Below, piece by piece: positions 56,363 to 64,000 of a DNA stretch of 64,000 nt. Source of the DNA: Rhizobium sp. Pop5. Lineage in GTDB: Bacteria; Pseudomonadota; Alphaproteobacteria; Rhizobiales; Rhizobiaceae. Below the pieces are notes generated by a model, which searched no databases, was not told the DNA's origin, and saw only the letters and a program-made list of their open reading frames with translations. Every line of letters starts with the position of its first letter. The stretch's first letter is position 1. Location: NCBI RefSeq assembly GCF_024721175.1, contig NZ_CP099399.1, positions 3,766,001-3,830,000 of the forward strand, given 5' to 3'. A program made the translations under genes and the position numbers.

Positions 56363-57697
56363 ATGCTGCAACGGATTGAAGACATTGATGCCGCGCTCGT
56401 CGACAGATTGCAGCATTCAGCGTTCAAGTACTTCCTGAAATATTCCAATCCCGAAAATGGCCTGGTGGCCGATACCTCGATCGGCGGCGTGCCAGCGAGC
56501 ATCGCGGCCGTCGGCTTCGCGCTTTCATCCTATCCCGTCGGCGTCGAGCGTTCCTGGATCAGCCGAGCGGAAGCAGCCGAACGCACGGTCAATACGTTGC
56601 GCTTCTTCGCCGAGGCGCGCCAGGGCGAGGAACGCCACGCGACCGGGCATCGCGGCTTCTTCTATCATTTCCTGCATATGGATACCGGCCATCGCGCCTG
56701 GAACAGCGAGCTTTCGACCATCGACACGGCGCTGCTTCTCGCCGGCGTCCTGACATCGGCGCAATATTTCAACCGCGAGGACGACGAGACGGAAACAGAG
56801 ATCCGCGAACTTGCGACCTTCATCTACGAGCGCGTCGACTGGCGCTGGGCGCTAAACAAGGGCGACACCATCTCCATGGGCTGGAAGCCCTCCTCCGGCT
56901 TCCTGCGCTGGCGTTATCACGGCTTCGACGAGGCGATCATCCTCTATGCGCTGGCGCTCGCCTCGCCGACGCACCCGATCCCGCAGTCGTGCTATGACGC
57001 CTTCACCTCGAGCTATTCCTGGATGATGTTTGGCGAACAGCCCTATCTCTATGCGGGTCCGCTCTTCATCCATCTTTTCTCGCATGCCTGGATCGATTTC
57101 CGCGGTATTCAGGACAAGCCGATGGCGGAGCGGAACTGGGACTATTTCCGCAACACCCAGGTCGTCATTAACCTCCAGCGCGATTATGCCGAGCGCAATC
57201 CCGGCCAGTTCGTCGGCTACAACAGGAATATCTGGGGCTTCACCGCCTGCGACGGCCCGCCGCCGACGCGACGCATGCGCGGCGGGCGCCAGCCGAAGGT
57301 TCTGGGCTACGCCGCGCGCGGCGCGCCGCTTGGGCCCGATGACGGCACGATCGCACCCTGGGCGGCACTCGCCTGCCTGCCTTACGACAAGCAAGCGGCT
57401 CTCGACGGCACCAAGGCCCTTCTGACCAGCTACCCAAACCTGCTCTTGGAAGGTGGCTTCCCCGGCGGCTTCAATCCGACCGTACAGACGAAACGCCCGG
57501 AAGGCTGGGTCGACGACCGCACCGTCGGCATCGACCAGGGCCTCGTCGTCATGACCGTCGAGAACGAACGCTCAGATTTCATCTGGAAACTGATGCGGCA
57601 ATCGCCAACCATCCGCCTGGGGCTCGAGCGCGCCGGCTTTACCGGCGGCTGGCTAGAAGGCATCGAGCCGGAAGAAGTGGTGCGCAAGTTCGGCTAG
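56363..57697 (+). CDS. PF10091 (glycoamylase / beta-1,2-glucanase-like) protein, paralogue 2
   Basis: 444 residues, start preceded by TAGGAG, no signal peptide. It aligns along its length with the protein at 51007-52326: GHRGFFYHFLHMDTGHR, SELSTIDTALLLAGVL, YAGPLFIHLFSHAWIDF, RGAPLGPDDGTIAPWA and GIDQGLVVMTVENERS. The candidate acidic catalytic residues are shared. Two diverged copies 4 kb apart suggest different substrates or expression. Confidence 0.87.
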   Translation: MLQRIEDIDAALVDRLQHSAFKYFLKYSNPENGLVADTSIGGVPASIAAVGFALSSYPVGVERSWISRAEAAERTVNTLRFFAEARQGEERHATGHRGFFYHFLHMDTGHRAWNSELSTIDTALLLAGVLTSAQYFNREDDETETEIRELATFIYERVDWRWALNKGDTISMGWKPSSGFLRWRYHGFDEAIILYALALASPTHPIPQSCYDAFTSSYSWMMFGEQPYLYAGPLFIHLFSHAWIDFRGIQDKPMAERNWDYFRNTQVVINLQRDYAERNPGQFVGYNRNIWGFTACDGPPPTRRMRGGRQPKVLGYAARGAPLGPDDGTIAPWAALACLPYDKQAALDGTKALLTSYPNLLLEGGFPGGFNPTVQTKRPEGWVDDRTVGIDQGLVVMTVENERSDFIWKLMRQSPTIRLGLERAGFTGGWLEGIEPEEVVRKFG

Positions 57698-57715
57698 GAC
57701 GCGCGGGTTTTACGC

Positions 57716-58753
57716 TCAGGTCTCGAAAACGTGCGCCTTTCCGGCAATATCGAGGCGGACGAGATCGCCGCGCGCCGGAAGCGCGACGCTCGAAGTCTTG
57801 ATCCGGATCGGCGGCAGGGCGACGCCGTCGAGCGAGACGGCGACGGTGCAGACCGCACCGCCGAATTCCACTTCGACGACACGTCCGCCGTAGCTGCGAT
57901 CGCTATCATCGGCAACGACGCGGATCTGCTCGGGCCGCAGCATGATCTCCGCCTTGCCCTGACGGCTACCCTCGATGGGAACGCGACCGAGAGCGCAATC
58001 GGCCAGGCCGTTGCGGATGATGGCCGGAAGCAGAACGGCATCGCCGAGGAACAGCGCCGTCTCGCGATCCTTGGGATGGAGATACAATGATTGCGGCGAT
58101 CCGGCCTGGATCAGCCGCCCCTCCCGCAAGACCGCGACCTGATCGGCGAAGCTCAGCGCCTCTTCCTGATCATGCGTGACGAGGATAGCGGTGATGCCGG
58201 CCGTCTGCAGCACGCGCGCAACCGCCTTGCGCATGTTTTCGCGCAGGCCCGTATCGAGGGCCGAGAAAGGTTCATCGAGCAGCATCAGCCGCGGCTTGCG
58301 GCCGAGCGCTCTGGCCAACGCCACACGCTGCTGCTGGCCGCCGGAAAGCTGATGCGGACGCCGGACAAGCATGCCGCGATCGAGCTCGACCATATCGAGC
58401 AGCTCGACGATGCGCTTCTCGCGATCCGTCGCCCCACGCTCGAAGCCAAAGCCGATATTCTCGGCAACACTCAGATGCGGGAACAGCGCGCCGTCCTGCG
58501 AAACGATGCCGATGCCGCGCTTGTGGGCCGGCACCACTGCCGCACCGTCGGCAAGCACGCCGCCATCCAGCGTCACCCGGCCGGCATCGGGCTGCTCGAA
58601 GCCGGCAATGATGCGCAGCAGCGTCGTCTTGCCCGAACCGGAAGGGCCGACGACGGCGGTGCGGCTGCCTGCCTGCACTTCGAGCGAGATATCCTTCAGC
58701 GCCTGAACCGGGCCATAACGCTTGCTGATGTTTTCGATCGTAAGCAGCGTCAT
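57716..58753 (-). CDS. Ferric-iron ABC transporter ATP-binding protein (FbpC/AfuC-like)
   Basis: 345 residues. Walker [17 protein letters not shown], signature [16 protein letters not shown], Walker [13 protein letters not shown] and [15 protein letters not shown] are intact. A C-terminal TOBE-type domain begins near residue 240. It overlaps the permease gene by four bases. Together with the next two genes it forms a periplasmic Fe3+ importer. Confidence 0.93.
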   Translation of the reverse strand: MTLLTIENISKRYGPVQALKDISLEVQAGSRTAVVGPSGSGKTTLLRIIAGFEQPDAGRVTLDGGVLADGAAVVPAHKRGIGIVSQDGALFPHLSVAENIGFGFERGATDREKRIVELLDMVELDRGMLVRRPHQLSGGQQQRVALARALGRKPRLMLLDEPFSALDTGLRENMRKAVARVLQTAGITAILVTHDQEEALSFADQVAVLREGRLIQAGSPQSLYLHPKDRETALFLGDAVLLPAIIRNGLADCALGRVPIEGSRQGKAEIMLRPEQIRVVADDSDRSYGGRVVEVEFGGAVCTVAVSLDGVALPPIRIKTSSVALPARGDLVRLDIAGKAHVFET

Positions 58754-60363
58754 TGGCCGGCAGTCCGTTTCGATTGGGTATAGAGCGTCAGGGTGAGCGG
58801 CAGCGACAGCACGATCATCATGAAGGCGTAAGGGGCAGCCGAGACATAGTCGATCTCGCTCGTCAGCGACCAGAATTTTGTCGCCAGCGTATCGACGCCG
58901 TTGGGCGAAAGCATCAGCGTCGCCGTGAGTTCGTTGGTGATGCCGAGTGCGGCGAGCGCGACGCTGGCGGCCGCTCCGGGGGCGGCAAGCCGCATGGTGA
59001 TCTGCCGCACCGCCTGGCCCGGCGTACGGCCCAGGCCCATTGCAGCGCGTTCCAGCTCCACCGGCGCCTGGGCGATGCTGGCGCGCAGCCCGACCATGGC
59101 ACGTGGCAGGAAAAGCAGCAAATAGGCGACGAGCAGCGTTGCGAAGGTCTGGTAGAGCGGCAGCACGAGACGCACGGTAATCGTCACCAGCGCCAGCGCC
59201 ACGACGACACCCGGCAGCGAGCCGACATAATAATGACAGGCTTCGAGTACGCGCTGGAAACGGCCGGGCGCGCGCACCGAGAGCCAGGCCATCGGTGCTG
59301 CGGCAACCGTCGCCAGCACGCCGCCGATGACGGCAAGCACGATCGTCTGCAGGAAAGCGTTGCCGACTTCGATGCGCCAGATATCGGCGCCGCCGAGATA
59401 AAGCCAGCGGCCGAGCGTCACCAGGGGCACGCCGAGTGTCAGCACCGCGAGCATGACGGGCAGCAACACGGCCGGCACAACGAACCAGCCGAGCCGCCGG
59501 CGGTCGGCCGGACGCGGCGAGCCCGAGCCGACGCGGGCATAGCGTTCGTTGCCGCGCAGCAGCACTTCCAGGCCGAGCAGGAACAGGCAGCAGGCGACGA
59601 GTACGCCGCCGAGCATGTTGGAGGCCGGACTGTTGTAGGAGGACTGGAACTGGTCGACGATCGCCGTTGCGAAGGTATCGAACCTAATCATCACGAACAG
59701 ACCGTATTCAGACAGAAGATGCAGCGCGATCAGCAGCGAGCCGCCGCAGATGGCAAATCTCAGTTGCGGCAGCACGGCACGGAAGAAGACGCGCCAGGGA
59801 TTGAGGCCGAGCGAAGATGCTGCATCCTCGATGGCGGGATCGAGACGACGCAGCGCGGCGGCGACCGGCAAATAGAGGAACGGATAATAGGCGACCACCG
59901 AGACGAAGACGCCGCTCTGCAGGCCGCGCATGCCGGGAATGAGGCTGACCCAGGCATAGCTGTGCACGAAGGCGGGCACGGCGAGCGGAGCGATCGCAAG
60001 CCAGGCCCAGAGCCGCGGAAAAGGAATGTCGGTCCGCTCGGTCAGCCATGCGAGCGTTACGGCAAGCGCGATCGACAGCGGAATGGTGATCGATTCCAAA
60101 AGAAGCGTATTGACGAGGAGTTCGCCGACGCGCGGCCGGAAGACCAGCGTCTTCACCGTTTCCCAGCCGACATCATAGGTTATCCAGCCGATGAAGCCGA
60201 GCGGCACGAGACTGAAGATCGCGACGACGGTCGCGAGAAGCATCACGGAAGCATGCGGGATGCGCCCGCGCGGCAAAACCATTCGCACGGCCCTCTGCGC
60301 CACCGGCGCCTCGTTGCCGGATGCGAGCAATCTGTTGTCCTGCAGCAAGGCCGATGCCTTCAC
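58750..60363 (-). CDS. Ferric-iron ABC transporter permease (FbpB-like, fused)
   Basis: 537 residues with 11-12 transmembrane helices in two permease halves. Each half has an ATPase-contact loop: [21 protein letters not shown] in the first and [20 protein letters not shown] in the second. The fused form is standard for SfuB/FbpB. It starts 174 bp after the binding-protein gene; a type A repeat copy lies in that gap. Confidence 0.93.
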   Translation of the reverse strand: MKASALLQDNRLLASGNEAPVAQRAVRMVLPRGRIPHASVMLLATVVAIFSLVPLGFIGWITYDVGWETVKTLVFRPRVGELLVNTLLLESITIPLSIALAVTLAWLTERTDIPFPRLWAWLAIAPLAVPAFVHSYAWVSLIPGMRGLQSGVFVSVVAYYPFLYLPVAAALRRLDPAIEDAASSLGLNPWRVFFRAVLPQLRFAICGGSLLIALHLLSEYGLFVMIRFDTFATAIVDQFQSSYNSPASNMLGGVLVACCLFLLGLEVLLRGNERYARVGSGSPRPADRRRLGWFVVPAVLLPVMLAVLTLGVPLVTLGRWLYLGGADIWRIEVGNAFLQTIVLAVIGGVLATVAAAPMAWLSVRAPGRFQRVLEACHYYVGSLPGVVVALALVTITVRLVLPLYQTFATLLVAYLLLFLPRAMVGLRASIAQAPVELERAAMGLGRTPGQAVRQITMRLAAPGAAASVALAALGITNELTATLMLSPNGVDTLATKFWSLTSEIDYVSAAPYAFMMIVLSLPLTLTLYTQSKRTAGQ

Positions 60364-60481
60364 ACGCTGAAAAAGGAAGGCAACCGCCTTTAAAGGGGTG
60401 GTTGCCGGATTTCGTCATGCCCTAAGGTTTTCTTGAGCCAAAAGCAATAGTTTTGGCCAGATGAAGCCTGCGGCAGAAAGT

Positions 60482-60540
60482 CAAAGCATGTCGCGCAAAA
60501 GTGTGCAGCGGATTTGCGGCTACGACATGCGGAAAACTTA
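60482..60540. repeat. Rhizobial intergenic repeat type A, copy 3 (partial)
   Basis: CAAAGCATGTCGCGCAAAAG, TGTGCAGCGGATTTGCGG and GACATGCGGAAAACTTAA match the other copies. Its right end provides the TAA stop of the substrate-binding protein on the minus strand. It separates the binding-protein gene from the permease gene inside the operon. Confidence 0.7.
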
Positions 60541-61563
60541 AATGAGACCCGCGGCCGTCATCAGCTCCACGACCTTCTTGCTGTCGAGGGTCGATGCTTC
60601 GACCTTCGGTGCGTTGAGATCGGCAAGCGGGGTGAGCTTGTCGTTGGAGGGTGCATCCTTGCCGATGGCATATTCATAGGACGTGCCGTCCTTGAGAATC
60701 GCCTGGCCTTTCTTGCCGGTGATGAACTTCAGGAAAGCCTGGGCTTCCTTCTTATGCTGCGTGGACTTCAGGATGCCACCACCCGAAACGCTGACGAAGG
60801 CGCCCGGATCCTGGTTCTTGAAGTAATGCAGGCCGACATTCTTGCTGTTCTCGCCGGTTTTGGCCTGATCGCCGAACCAGTAGTAGTGATAGATGATCGC
60901 GCCTTCGACTTCGCCGGCGTTGACCGCCTTCATCGCAACGCTGTTGCCCTTGTAGGGCGTGGCGTTGTCCTTGAGGCCTTTCAGCCATGCCTTGGTGGCG
61001 TCTTCGCCCTTCAGCTGCAGCAGGGCCGCGACGATGGCCTGGAAGTCGGCGCCGGCGGGCGCCGCGCCCCAGCGGCCCTTCCAGGCCGTGTCCTGGAGGT
61101 CGAGCATCGACTTCGGCAGCTTGTCCTCGGTGAGCTTCGTCTTGTCATAGGCGAAAACCGTGGTACGGGCGGCAATGCCGGTCCACATGCCGTCAGCCGG
61201 GCGATACTGCTCCGGAACCTGATCCAGCGTTTCCTTTTCGACCGGTGCAAAGAGGCCCGCGCCATCGACCAGCGTCATGGCAGGCGAATTCTCGGTCAGG
61301 AACACATCGGCCGGAGAAGCGTCGCCTTCCTGGATGAGCTGGTTGGCGAATTGCATGTCGCCGCCCTGGCGCATGGTGACCTTGATGCCGGTCTCCTTGG
61401 TGAAGGCGTCGATCCATTCCCGGCCCAGGCTTTCGTGCTGGGCATTGTAGACGACCAGGCCTTCGGTCTCTTGCGCATTGGCGCTGCCTGCGAGAGCAGT
61501 GGCGGAGAGAAGCGAAGCGGCAAGCGCAAGCACGTGTGAAAAACGATTAAGAGCAATATTCAT
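60538..61563 (-). CDS. Ferric-iron ABC transporter substrate-binding protein (FbpA-like)
   Basis: 341 residues from MNIALNRFSHVLALAASLL, with GGAGG upstream and a signal peptide ending ANA. Family blocks: LVVYNAQHESLGREWIDAF, GDASPADVFLTENSPAM and EGAIIYHYYWFGDQAKTGEN with the Tyr pair that binds iron. It is the first gene of the iron-import operon and is preceded by two iron-responsive boxes. Confidence 0.93.
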   Translation of the reverse strand: MNIALNRFSHVLALAASLLSATALAGSANAQETEGLVVYNAQHESLGREWIDAFTKETGIKVTMRQGGDMQFANQLIQEGDASPADVFLTENSPAMTLVDGAGLFAPVEKETLDQVPEQYRPADGMWTGIAARTTVFAYDKTKLTEDKLPKSMLDLQDTAWKGRWGAAPAGADFQAIVAALLQLKGEDATKAWLKGLKDNATPYKGNSVAMKAVNAGEVEGAIIYHYYWFGDQAKTGENSKNVGLHYFKNQDPGAFVSVSGGGILKSTQHKKEAQAFLKFITGKKGQAILKDGTSYEYAIGKDAPSNDKLTPLADLNAPKVEASTLDSKKVVELMTAAGLI

Positions 61564-61625
61564 AACGGCCTCCATGACGAGTCACCCGGGCTCCACCGGG
61601 AGTGATGGAAGGCGTATATTTTTCT

Positions 61626-61640
61626 TGACTAGCGATTTCA
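61626..61640 (-). promoter_or_regulatory. Iron-responsive (RirA-type) box, proximal
   Basis: TGA-CTAGCGATT-TCA fits the TGA-N9-TCA IRO motif described for RirA in R. leguminosarum. It lies 63 bp before the binding-protein start. Confidence 0.65.
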
Positions 61641-61675
61641 AGTTTCGCCTTCACAAAAAAGGCATCACAATAACT

Positions 61676-61690
61676 TGACCAGATATTTCA
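61676..61690 (-). promoter_or_regulatory. Iron-responsive (RirA-type) box, distal
   Basis: TGAAATATCTGGTCA on the minus strand is a second TGA-N9-TCA match, exactly 50 bp upstream of the first (about five helical turns). Confidence 0.65.
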
Positions 61691-61765
61691 TATTAAAAGG
61701 GAATAAGATGCAATTCGGCCCGAAAGGCGGCGCTCCGCATGCGCCGCCTTCCCTGCCGCATCAGC

Positions 61766-63304
61766 CTATTCCACGTCGAACTTGACGCCCTGCGCGAGCG
61801 GCAGGGTGCTGCCGTAATTGATCGTGTTGGTGGAGCGGCGCATATAGGCCTTCCAGGCATCAGATCCGGATTCACGGCCGCCGCCCGTCTCCTTCTCGCC
61901 GCCGAAGGCGCCGCCGATCTCGGCGCCCGAGGGACCGAGGTTGACGTTGGCGATGCCGCAATCCGAGCCGCGGGCCGAGACGAAGGTCTCAGCCTCACGC
62001 ATATCGTTGGTGAAGATCGACGACGACAGTCCCTGCGGCACGGCATTGTGCAAGGCGAGCACCGCATTGAAATCGCTGTATTTCATCACATAAAGGATCG
62101 GCGCGAAGGTCTCGTGCTCGACCGGACCGGTCTGATCAGGCATTTCGACGAGCGCGGGGCGAACGTAGAAAGCATCCGTCAAACCATTGCCGACGCGCTC
62201 GCCGCCTGTCACCGTGCCGCCGGCCGTTTTCGCCTCGCCGAGCGCCGCCTGCATCTTCTCGAAAGCCTGACCGTCGATCAGCGGTCCCACAAGCGTGCCG
62301 GTTTCGAGCGGGTTGCCGATGGTGACGGAGCCGTAGGCCTTCTGCAGGCGCGGCACCAGCTGGTCATAGACGCTTTCATGCACGAAGAGACGGCGCAGCG
62401 TCGTGCAGCGCTGGCCGGCCGTGCCCATGGCGGAGAAGGCGACGCCGCGCAGCGTCAGGTCGAGATCGGCGCTCGGGCAGACGATCGCGGCATTGTTGCC
62501 GCCGAGTTCGAGAATGGCGCGGGCAAAACGCTGCGACAGGCGCGGGCCGACCGCGCGGCCCATGGCCGTCGAGCCCGTAGCGGAAACGAGCGGGATCTTA
62601 GGATGGTCGACCAGCACTTCGCCGACATCGCGGCCGCCGATGATCAACGTCGACAGATTGGCCGGCGCCGTGCCGCCCTCGGCAACGAAACGCTTCAGCG
62701 CCTTCTCGAACAGCGCCTGCACGGCAAGCGCCGTCAGCGGTGTCTTTTCCGAGGGCTTCCAGACGGTGGAATTGCCGCAGACGATCGCGAGCGCCGCATT
62801 CCAGGACCAGACGGCGACCGGGAAGTTGAAGGCGGAAATGATGCCGACCACGCCGAGCGGATGCCAGCTTTCCATCATTCGGTGCTCCGAGCGCTCGGTG
62901 GCGATCGTCAGGCCGTAGAGCTGGCGGGAAAGGCCGACGGCGAAATCGCAGATGTCGATCATCTCCTGCACCTCGCCGAGTCCCTCGGAGGTGATCTTGC
63001 CGACTTCGATCGAGACGAGGCGGCCGAGTGCTGCCTTTGCGGTGCGTAATTCCTCGCCGAGCAGACGGATCAGTTCGCCGCGCTTCGGGGCCGGAACGGA
63101 ACGCCATTCGAGGAAGGCCTTGTGCGCCTCTTCGATCGCCGCCTTCGTCTCGGAGACGGAATGTTCCCGGAGTTTGCCGATTTCCTTGCCGGTAACAGGC
63201 GAAGTGACGGAAAGTGTGCCGCCGTGATAGCGGCCGGCATCGACGCCGAGCTCGGCAAGCAGCTTGGCGGTTTCGGTGGCGAGATCGAGGACGGCGATGG
63301 TCAT
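61766..63304 (-). CDS. amaB: Alpha-aminoadipic semialdehyde dehydrogenase-like (ALDH7) enzyme
   Basis: 512 residues. Catalytic Glu266 is in AILELGGNNAA and Cys300 in GTAGQRCTTLRRLF; NAD-binding SATGSTAMGR is present. ALDH7-type features are FNFPVAVWSWNAALAIVCGN and VNLGPSGAEIGGAFGGEKET. It would oxidise 2-aminoadipate-6-semialdehyde in lysine/pipecolate breakdown. The neighbouring FAD oxidase supports this assignment; general aldehyde detoxification remains possible. Confidence 0.88.
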   Translation of the reverse strand: MTIAVLDLATETAKLLAELGVDAGRYHGGTLSVTSPVTGKEIGKLREHSVSETKAAIEEAHKAFLEWRSVPAPKRGELIRLLGEELRTAKAALGRLVSIEVGKITSEGLGEVQEMIDICDFAVGLSRQLYGLTIATERSEHRMMESWHPLGVVGIISAFNFPVAVWSWNAALAIVCGNSTVWKPSEKTPLTALAVQALFEKALKRFVAEGGTAPANLSTLIIGGRDVGEVLVDHPKIPLVSATGSTAMGRAVGPRLSQRFARAILELGGNNAAIVCPSADLDLTLRGVAFSAMGTAGQRCTTLRRLFVHESVYDQLVPRLQKAYGSVTIGNPLETGTLVGPLIDGQAFEKMQAALGEAKTAGGTVTGGERVGNGLTDAFYVRPALVEMPDQTGPVEHETFAPILYVMKYSDFNAVLALHNAVPQGLSSSIFTNDMREAETFVSARGSDCGIANVNLGPSGAEIGGAFGGEKETGGGRESGSDAWKAYMRRSTNTINYGSTLPLAQGVKFDVE

Positions 63305-63368
63305 TGTCGTGTTTCCAATCTTATTATTCCAGAAGCGAGTTTCGCTTCCCAGAAGCGTTTACCGGTTC

Positions 63369-64000
63369 TCAGAAGCGGGCGTCGGCGAAGTGGGCGACTT
63401 GAGCGCCGGCTTCGTACCATATTTCCTTGAGCGCCCGGAAGCTCGGCTCAGTGGGCGCCGTCAACGGCAGCGGCAGATCGGCTTCCAAAAGCCGGCCGAG
63501 AATATGGTCCGCCAGCGTCCGGCCGAAGACCGTGCCGGGTGCAATGCCGCGGCCATTGTAACCGGAAAAGCCGATGACATTTTGCGCGAATTTATGGAAG
63601 CGCGGCAGCGCATTGTCGGTCATGCCGATCTGGCCATACCATTCGCATTCGAATTCGACATCGCCGATGACGGGGAAAAGCCGCTTCAGCGCGCGCTTGG
63701 CCCAGCCCTTGTGCACGGCAAGTCCGGTATTGCGCAGCGCCCCGACGCTGCCGAAAACGAGACGGCCGGCCTGGTCCATGCGGAAGGAGGAGAGGATGTC
63801 CTTCGTATCCCATACGCCCTCCCGCCCGGGCAGGATCGACTGCCGCAGATTGTGGCCGAGCGGCACGGTGGCGAAATTGAAATAGGGCAGATAGATCTGC
63901 TCGTTGCGCACCTGCTCGAAGGGGCCGGTGCTGTAGGCATCCGTCGCAACGATGATCCAGTCGGCGCTGACTTCACCGCTTTCGGTCTTCACTCTCCAGC
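63369..64000 (-). CDS. FAD-dependent amine oxidase (DAO family), 5' end outside window; probable pipecolate oxidase
   Basis: 210 codons of the C-terminal part are visible, open to the window edge. DAO-family blocks: ADWIIVATDAYSTGP, GRLVFGSVGALRNTGLA, EWYGQIGMTDNALPRFHKF, and VIGFSGYNGRGIAPGTVFGR, the FAD-contact motif near the C-terminus. Adjacent to an ALDH7 gene, it is best read as AmaA (L-pipecolate oxidase), but related enzymes oxidise putrescine or other amines. Confidence 0.82.
   Translation of the reverse strand, partial: WRVKTESGEVSADWIIVATDAYSTGPFEQVRNEQIYLPYFNFATVPLGHNLRQSILPGREGVWDTKDILSSFRMDQAGRLVFGSVGALRNTGLAVHKGWAKRALKRLFPVIGDVEFECEWYGQIGMTDNALPRFHKFAQNVIGFSGYNGRGIAPGTVFGRTLADHILGRLLEADLPLPLTAPTEPSFRALKEIWYEAGAQVAHFADARF

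Noticed and set aside
58753..60393. 546-codon plus-strand ORF opposite the iron permease
   Set aside because: Antisense shadow, low-complexity RHG/EQQ-rich product; the permease on the other strand is unmistakable.

Overview
The window is a 64-kb piece of an alphaproteobacterial chromosome, almost certainly Rhizobium (R. etli / leguminosarum / phaseoli group). The evidence is high-GC coding with strong antisense shadow ORFs, rhizobial gene neighbourhoods (ffh-chorismate mutase-rpsP-rimM-trmD-rplS, ccmABCDG, dapF-mtaB-ftsY, CenR, glnK-amtB), DUF982, DUF2585 and DUF2794 proteins, and several families of short palindromic intergenic repeats typical of rhizobia. Species was not tested by any search.

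Layout. 0-9.5 kb: the end of an ECF sigma factor, small metabolic and phosphatase genes, a GDSL esterase divergent from a YbbAP-type ABC exporter, a Bax-inhibitor-1 protein, a GNAT enzyme, DUF2794 and a secreted DUF1223 protein. 9.6-15.8 kb: acnA divergent from the cytochrome c maturation operon ccmABCDG; ccmD is short and GTG-started, and a palindromic repeat pair separates ccmA from ccmB. 15.9-21 kb: a minus-strand block dapF-mtaB-ftsY-yciB-DUF2585. Here ftsY is split over three reading frames by two inverted 41-bp repeat units. 21-26.3 kb: the SRP/ribosome operon, with a strong intrinsic terminator between rpsP and rimM. 26.3-35.8 kb: an amino-acid ABC importer, leuC, an aldo-keto reductase, an L,D-transpeptidase, cenR, a cyclic-nucleotide-binding protein, an ATP-grasp protein, xthA and lolA. 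35.8-45.7 kb: ftsK, glnK-amtB behind a sigma-54 promoter, tesB divergent from a UbiH-type monooxygenase, Trm112-like, Lon-substrate-domain, thioredoxin/TPR and PrdX genes.

45.9-57.7 kb looks accessory. It begins with tRNA-Gly(GCC) followed 17 nt later by a complete IS481-family element. Next come a CBS/BON protein and phosphoketolase behind a good FNR/FixK box with a matching -10, a cytosolic PF10091 glucan-hydrolase-like protein, a short DUF982 gene, an SbmA/YddA-type ABC protein whose four ATPase motifs are all degenerate, an MlrC-type metallopeptidase, and a second PF10091 paralogue whose leader can fold into two competing hairpins.

57.7-64 kb: a ferric-iron ABC importer (substrate-binding protein, fused permease, ATPase) with two TGA-N9-TCA iron-responsive (RirA-type) boxes, then an ALDH7-type semialdehyde dehydrogenase and the end of an FAD amine oxidase, together resembling the pipecolate/lysine catabolic pair amaB-amaA.

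The observations most worth following up are the double repeat insertion in ftsY, the pseudo-ABC protein, the FixK-type phosphoketolase promoter, the terminator inside the rpsP-rimM operon, and repeats that supply the stop codons of neighbouring genes.
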